Positions 6,301-7,903 of a stretch of DNA of 7,903 bases are shown here, one piece after another (within the stretch, counting starts at the first letter, position 1; each line of letters begins with the position of its first letter). This stretch comes from Fidelibacterota bacterium. Its GTDB lineage: Bacteria; Fidelibacterota; Marinisomatia; Marinisomatales; TCS55. Position numbers and translations under genes: made by a program. The stretch covers positions 1 through 7,903 of the forward strand of contig NZXC01000014.1 of the NCBI GenBank assembly GCA_002701785.1, read 5' to 3'. Below the pieces are notes generated by a model. The model was not told the origin of the DNA. It did no database searches and worked only from the letters and a program-made list of their open reading frames with translations.

Positions 6301-6337
6301 TGCTACTTGAACTAGACAACTGATCACCTCCTTTCAT
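6272..6337 (-). other. Possible 21-codon serine-run leader ORF
   Basis: On the minus strand, ATG at 6337-6335 opens a 21-residue frame ending with TAA at 6274-6272. It starts MKGGDQL, continues with five consecutive serines coded by TCT, AGT, TCA, AGT and AGC, and finishes MLTSKGSVL. Codons 2-5 contain AAAGGAGGTGATC, the complement of the usual 16S rRNA 3' end. A shorter frame could instead start at TTG (6322-6320 region is ...CAG TTG), seven bases after GGAGG. The 3' half of the ORF is the 5' arm of the nested hairpin. This arrangement resembles an amino-acid attenuator leader, but the next gene, umuD, is not a serine gene and a terminator intervenes. Translation is unproven. Confidence 0.3.
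6320..6336 (-). promoter_or_regulatory. Near-complete Shine-Dalgarno sequence without an annotated gene
   Basis: Minus-strand GAAAGGAGGTGATCAG is complementary to the conserved 16S rRNA 3' end. No other start in this window has such a sequence; the real genes have A/T-rich leaders. It lies 85-102 bp downstream of the permease stop and just before the nested hairpin, whose CTGACCTCC arm (6298-6290) could pair with it. It may drive the mini-ORF via the TTG seven bases on, or be part of a folded RNA. Confidence 0.5.
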
Positions 6338-6421
6338 TTTTGTTACATACAACACTGCCACCTGAAAATTTATTGAAATAATGAATGAGTGGCAAATAAA
6401 GAATAAGGAAATATATATATT

Positions 6422-7903
6422 TTATGAGTTTTCCAAAATATGGATACCTTTTCGTAAAAAGTACAATACCATAACTACCGATAATAAAACTGAAATCATA
6501 ATCCATGCTATTAGCAAATACAGATCAGAAGTATTAAAGGCATAATTATTTAACCAATGCTTCACAATACGATAAATGGGATTCGCACCAATAAAAATAA
6601 TTATTATTTGAAAAGTTGTTGCAAAAAGTAAAAATAATACTGCTCCCATGCTGCCCATCGCTACAGTTTTATTCTCTGCTTTAAAATTAGCATACATTGC
6701 ACCAAATGCAAGTGCAAGTCCAATAATAACCCAAGTAATAAATAGATTAGTTAAAACAGATATCCACCACATAGGACCTTCAACATGTAAAATTCTATTA
6801 CTCATAGTAATAAGGATTAATGATAAAATAGTAAATGGTATGACATAAAATAAATATTTATATAATAGAAAACGTCGCAATGATATGGGTGAAGACTTTA
6901 TGTGGTAAAAAGCACCACCTTCCGATCCAATAGATGGGAAAACAAACCTAGCAGATAATGAAGTCATAATGAAACCAGCCAAACCAATATTAAGAAAAGA
7001 AATTAAATTAGTAATAAATTGTTCTGAAAAGGCAGCTTGTTCAATAGGAAGCAATTTAAAATTATATAAATATATTACCACAAGTGCAGCAATCATAAAT
7101 AATTGAGACCATTCAACTGAATCTCGCAAAAAAACTTTGCTTTCCTTATTAAATACCCATTTCCATGCTCCTGGTTTATACAATTGTTTACTTCCAAATC
7201 TATGTGTTCCTCCAAAAGATTCCTGTGATTTTGAATAACCTGAAAAAAACCAGACTTTCATGCACCATTCTCCTAAAAAATAAAAAACGATCGGAGTGAG
7301 TAATAATAGACTAAACAATAACCAATCTATTTCAAGATCCAACAAATATAGAGAAAGAAAGTTTGAAGCCCAACTAGCCGGTAAATAAGGTGCAACTGGT
7401 TTTGATATTTTTGAGAGATAATCTACAAGATGTCCATACTTATCATAATAAACCATATCCTCTGGCTGCAATAATCGAATCAAAAAAATGATCAGAACTC
7501 CAAAGCATAAAGAGAGATATAGTATGATATCTTTTGTATGACGTGCTGGAAAAAACTTTACAAGTACAATAGTTAATAGTGCACTAAAACATGTAGCAGT
7601 ACAGGTAATTGATAGCAATGTGACAAGCATTAAAACCCAGTAAATTGGAGTTGTTTGAAAAACAATTCCATATGATGCAAAAATGGGAAATGAAAAAACG
7701 ACCATCATCCAAGATGTGTAAATGGTCCCAGATATATAGCGCATAAAGAATAGATCAGATGTTGAAATTGGAGCAGAAAACACAATTTCATTATCTTGTG
7801 ATAAATAAATAGAGGATATAGATGAAACCATAGAAGAAAAAATCAACATTATAAAAATTAATATCCAAGCCATCTGAAAAATTTTAAGACTTAGAATAAT
7901 CCC
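6422..7903 (-). CDS. Putative ABC exporter permease, N-terminus outside window
   Basis: An open frame enters from the window edge and ends at TAA (6424-6422), giving 493 visible residues; the first in-window ATG is at 7873, but ten sense codons precede it, so the true start is probably beyond the edge. The protein is strongly hydrophobic, with roughly a dozen likely membrane segments. The segment near SIYLSQDNEIVFSAPIS (from the 7873 ATG, residues 21-37) and the later GSEGGAFYHIKSSPIS (317-332) resemble the repeated cytoplasmic motifs of the 'putative ABC exporter' permease family (Bacillus YthQ-like). There, an acidic residue-rich loop and an A-P-[IV]-S turn follow the first membrane segments. 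Full-length members are about 550 residues. The partner ATPase would be expected just upstream, outside the window. Substrate unknown. Its transcript should stop at the 6201-6225 terminator. Confidence 0.75.
   Translation of the reverse strand, partial: GIILSLKIFQMAWILIFIMLIFSSMVSSISSIYLSQDNEIVFSAPISTSDLFFMRYISGTIYTSWMMVVFSFPIFASYGIVFQTTPIYWVLMLVTLLSITCTATCFSALLTIVLVKFFPARHTKDIILYLSLCFGVLIIFLIRLLQPEDMVYYDKYGHLVDYLSKISKPVAPYLPASWASNFLSLYLLDLEIDWLLFSLLLLTPIVFYFLGEWCMKVWFFSGYSKSQESFGGTHRFGSKQLYKPGAWKWVFNKESKVFLRDSVEWSQLFMIAALVVIYLYNFKLLPIEQAAFSEQFITNLISFLNIGLAGFIMTSLSARFVFPSIGSEGGAFYHIKSSPISLRRFLLYKYLFYVIPFTILSLILITMSNRILHVEGPMWWISVLTNLFITWVIIGLALAFGAMYANFKAENKTVAMGSMGAVLFLLFATTFQIIIIFIGANPIYRIVKHWLNNYAFNTSDLYLLIAWIMISVLLSVVMVLYFLRKGIHILENS

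Larger units (their letters stand above)
6109..6421. other. 313-bp intergenic region between the permease and umuD genes
   Basis: This is the only stretch above 300 bases without a firm gene. From high to low coordinates it holds about 80 bp of AT-rich DNA after the permease stop with no evident signal, the strong SD and serine-run mini-ORF, the nested inverted repeat, the terminator, and the umuDC promoter region. No tRNA, CRISPR or rRNA gene is visible. Confidence 0.8.

Noticed and set aside
6300..6323. Seven-codon plus-strand ORF (MLLELDN) preceded by GGAGG with ideal spacing
   Set aside because: Its SD is one arm of the palindrome, the ORF is too short to support, and no plus-strand gene follows; kept only as part of the hairpin description.
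6320..6336. Fragment of a 16S rRNA 3' end on the plus strand (GATCACCTCCTTTC)
   Set aside because: Only about 14 bases match and the bases before it do not continue the conserved 16S tail, so an SD on the minus strand explains it better.
6238..6337. Integron attC site
   Set aside because: The palindromic layout invited the idea, but no RYYYAAC / GTTRRRY core pair is present at the ends and no integrase is in the window.
6201..6337. Complete attenuator controlling umuDC
   Set aside because: No segment of the hairpin can pair with the terminator stem to form an antiterminator, and umuDC has no link to serine supply.
6324..6506. 60-codon minus-strand frame ending in ...NKNERR
   Set aside because: Most of its 5' part is an alternative frame of the permease C-terminus, and the end runs through the SD element by chance; low-complexity composition and no family resemblance.

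Overview
The window is AT-rich DNA of about 7.9 kb in which every supported gene lies on the minus strand, so transcription runs from high to low coordinates. The clearest taxonomic hint is a remnant at 4182-4376. It encodes the FlgD-Ig-like / type A sorting C-terminal module of type IX secretion cargo, with cores such as IYDLVGRKIRTIV and VSAGIYLYQIQAG and a Lys-rich end. That style, together with mostly absent Shine-Dalgarno sequences, points to the FCB assemblage. Neomarinimicrobiota (Marinimicrobia) or a relative is my best guess, which is inference rather than proof.

Layout in transcription order. (1) 7903-6422: the 3' part of a polytopic putative ABC exporter permease, cut by the window edge. 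(2) 6421-6109: a 313-bp intergenic region. It holds a nested inverted repeat with alternating SD and anti-SD segments and a serine-rich mini-ORF (6238-6337), a perfect 11-bp-stem terminator (6201-6225), and a candidate umuDC promoter with two dyads (6149-6183). (3) 6108-4403: umuD and umuC, overlapping by ATGA, an error-prone polymerase V-type SOS module. (4) 4376-4182: the headless sorting-domain remnant, starting 26 bp after the umuC stop. (5) 4091-661: a tight three-gene cluster of a fatty acid hydroxylase/sterol desaturase-superfamily di-iron enzyme, a DUF1479 (YbiU-type) Fe(II)/2-oxoglutarate oxygenase and a neutral-ceramidase-family lipoprotein. The gaps are 13 bp and then a 50-bp overlap. 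(6) 583-1: an exported protein with MORN-variant (YwqK-like) repeats, cut at the window start.

The three-gene cluster is the most interesting biology. Two chemically different hydroxylases are translationally linked to an amidohydrolase that would cut N-acyl bonds at the cell surface. This suggests a pathway that modifies and breaks down, or remodels, a hydroxylated N-acyl lipid (sphingolipid/ceramide or amino-acyl lipid). The substrate is unproven. The second item of interest is the structured intergenic element at 6238-6337, which no annotated gene explains.
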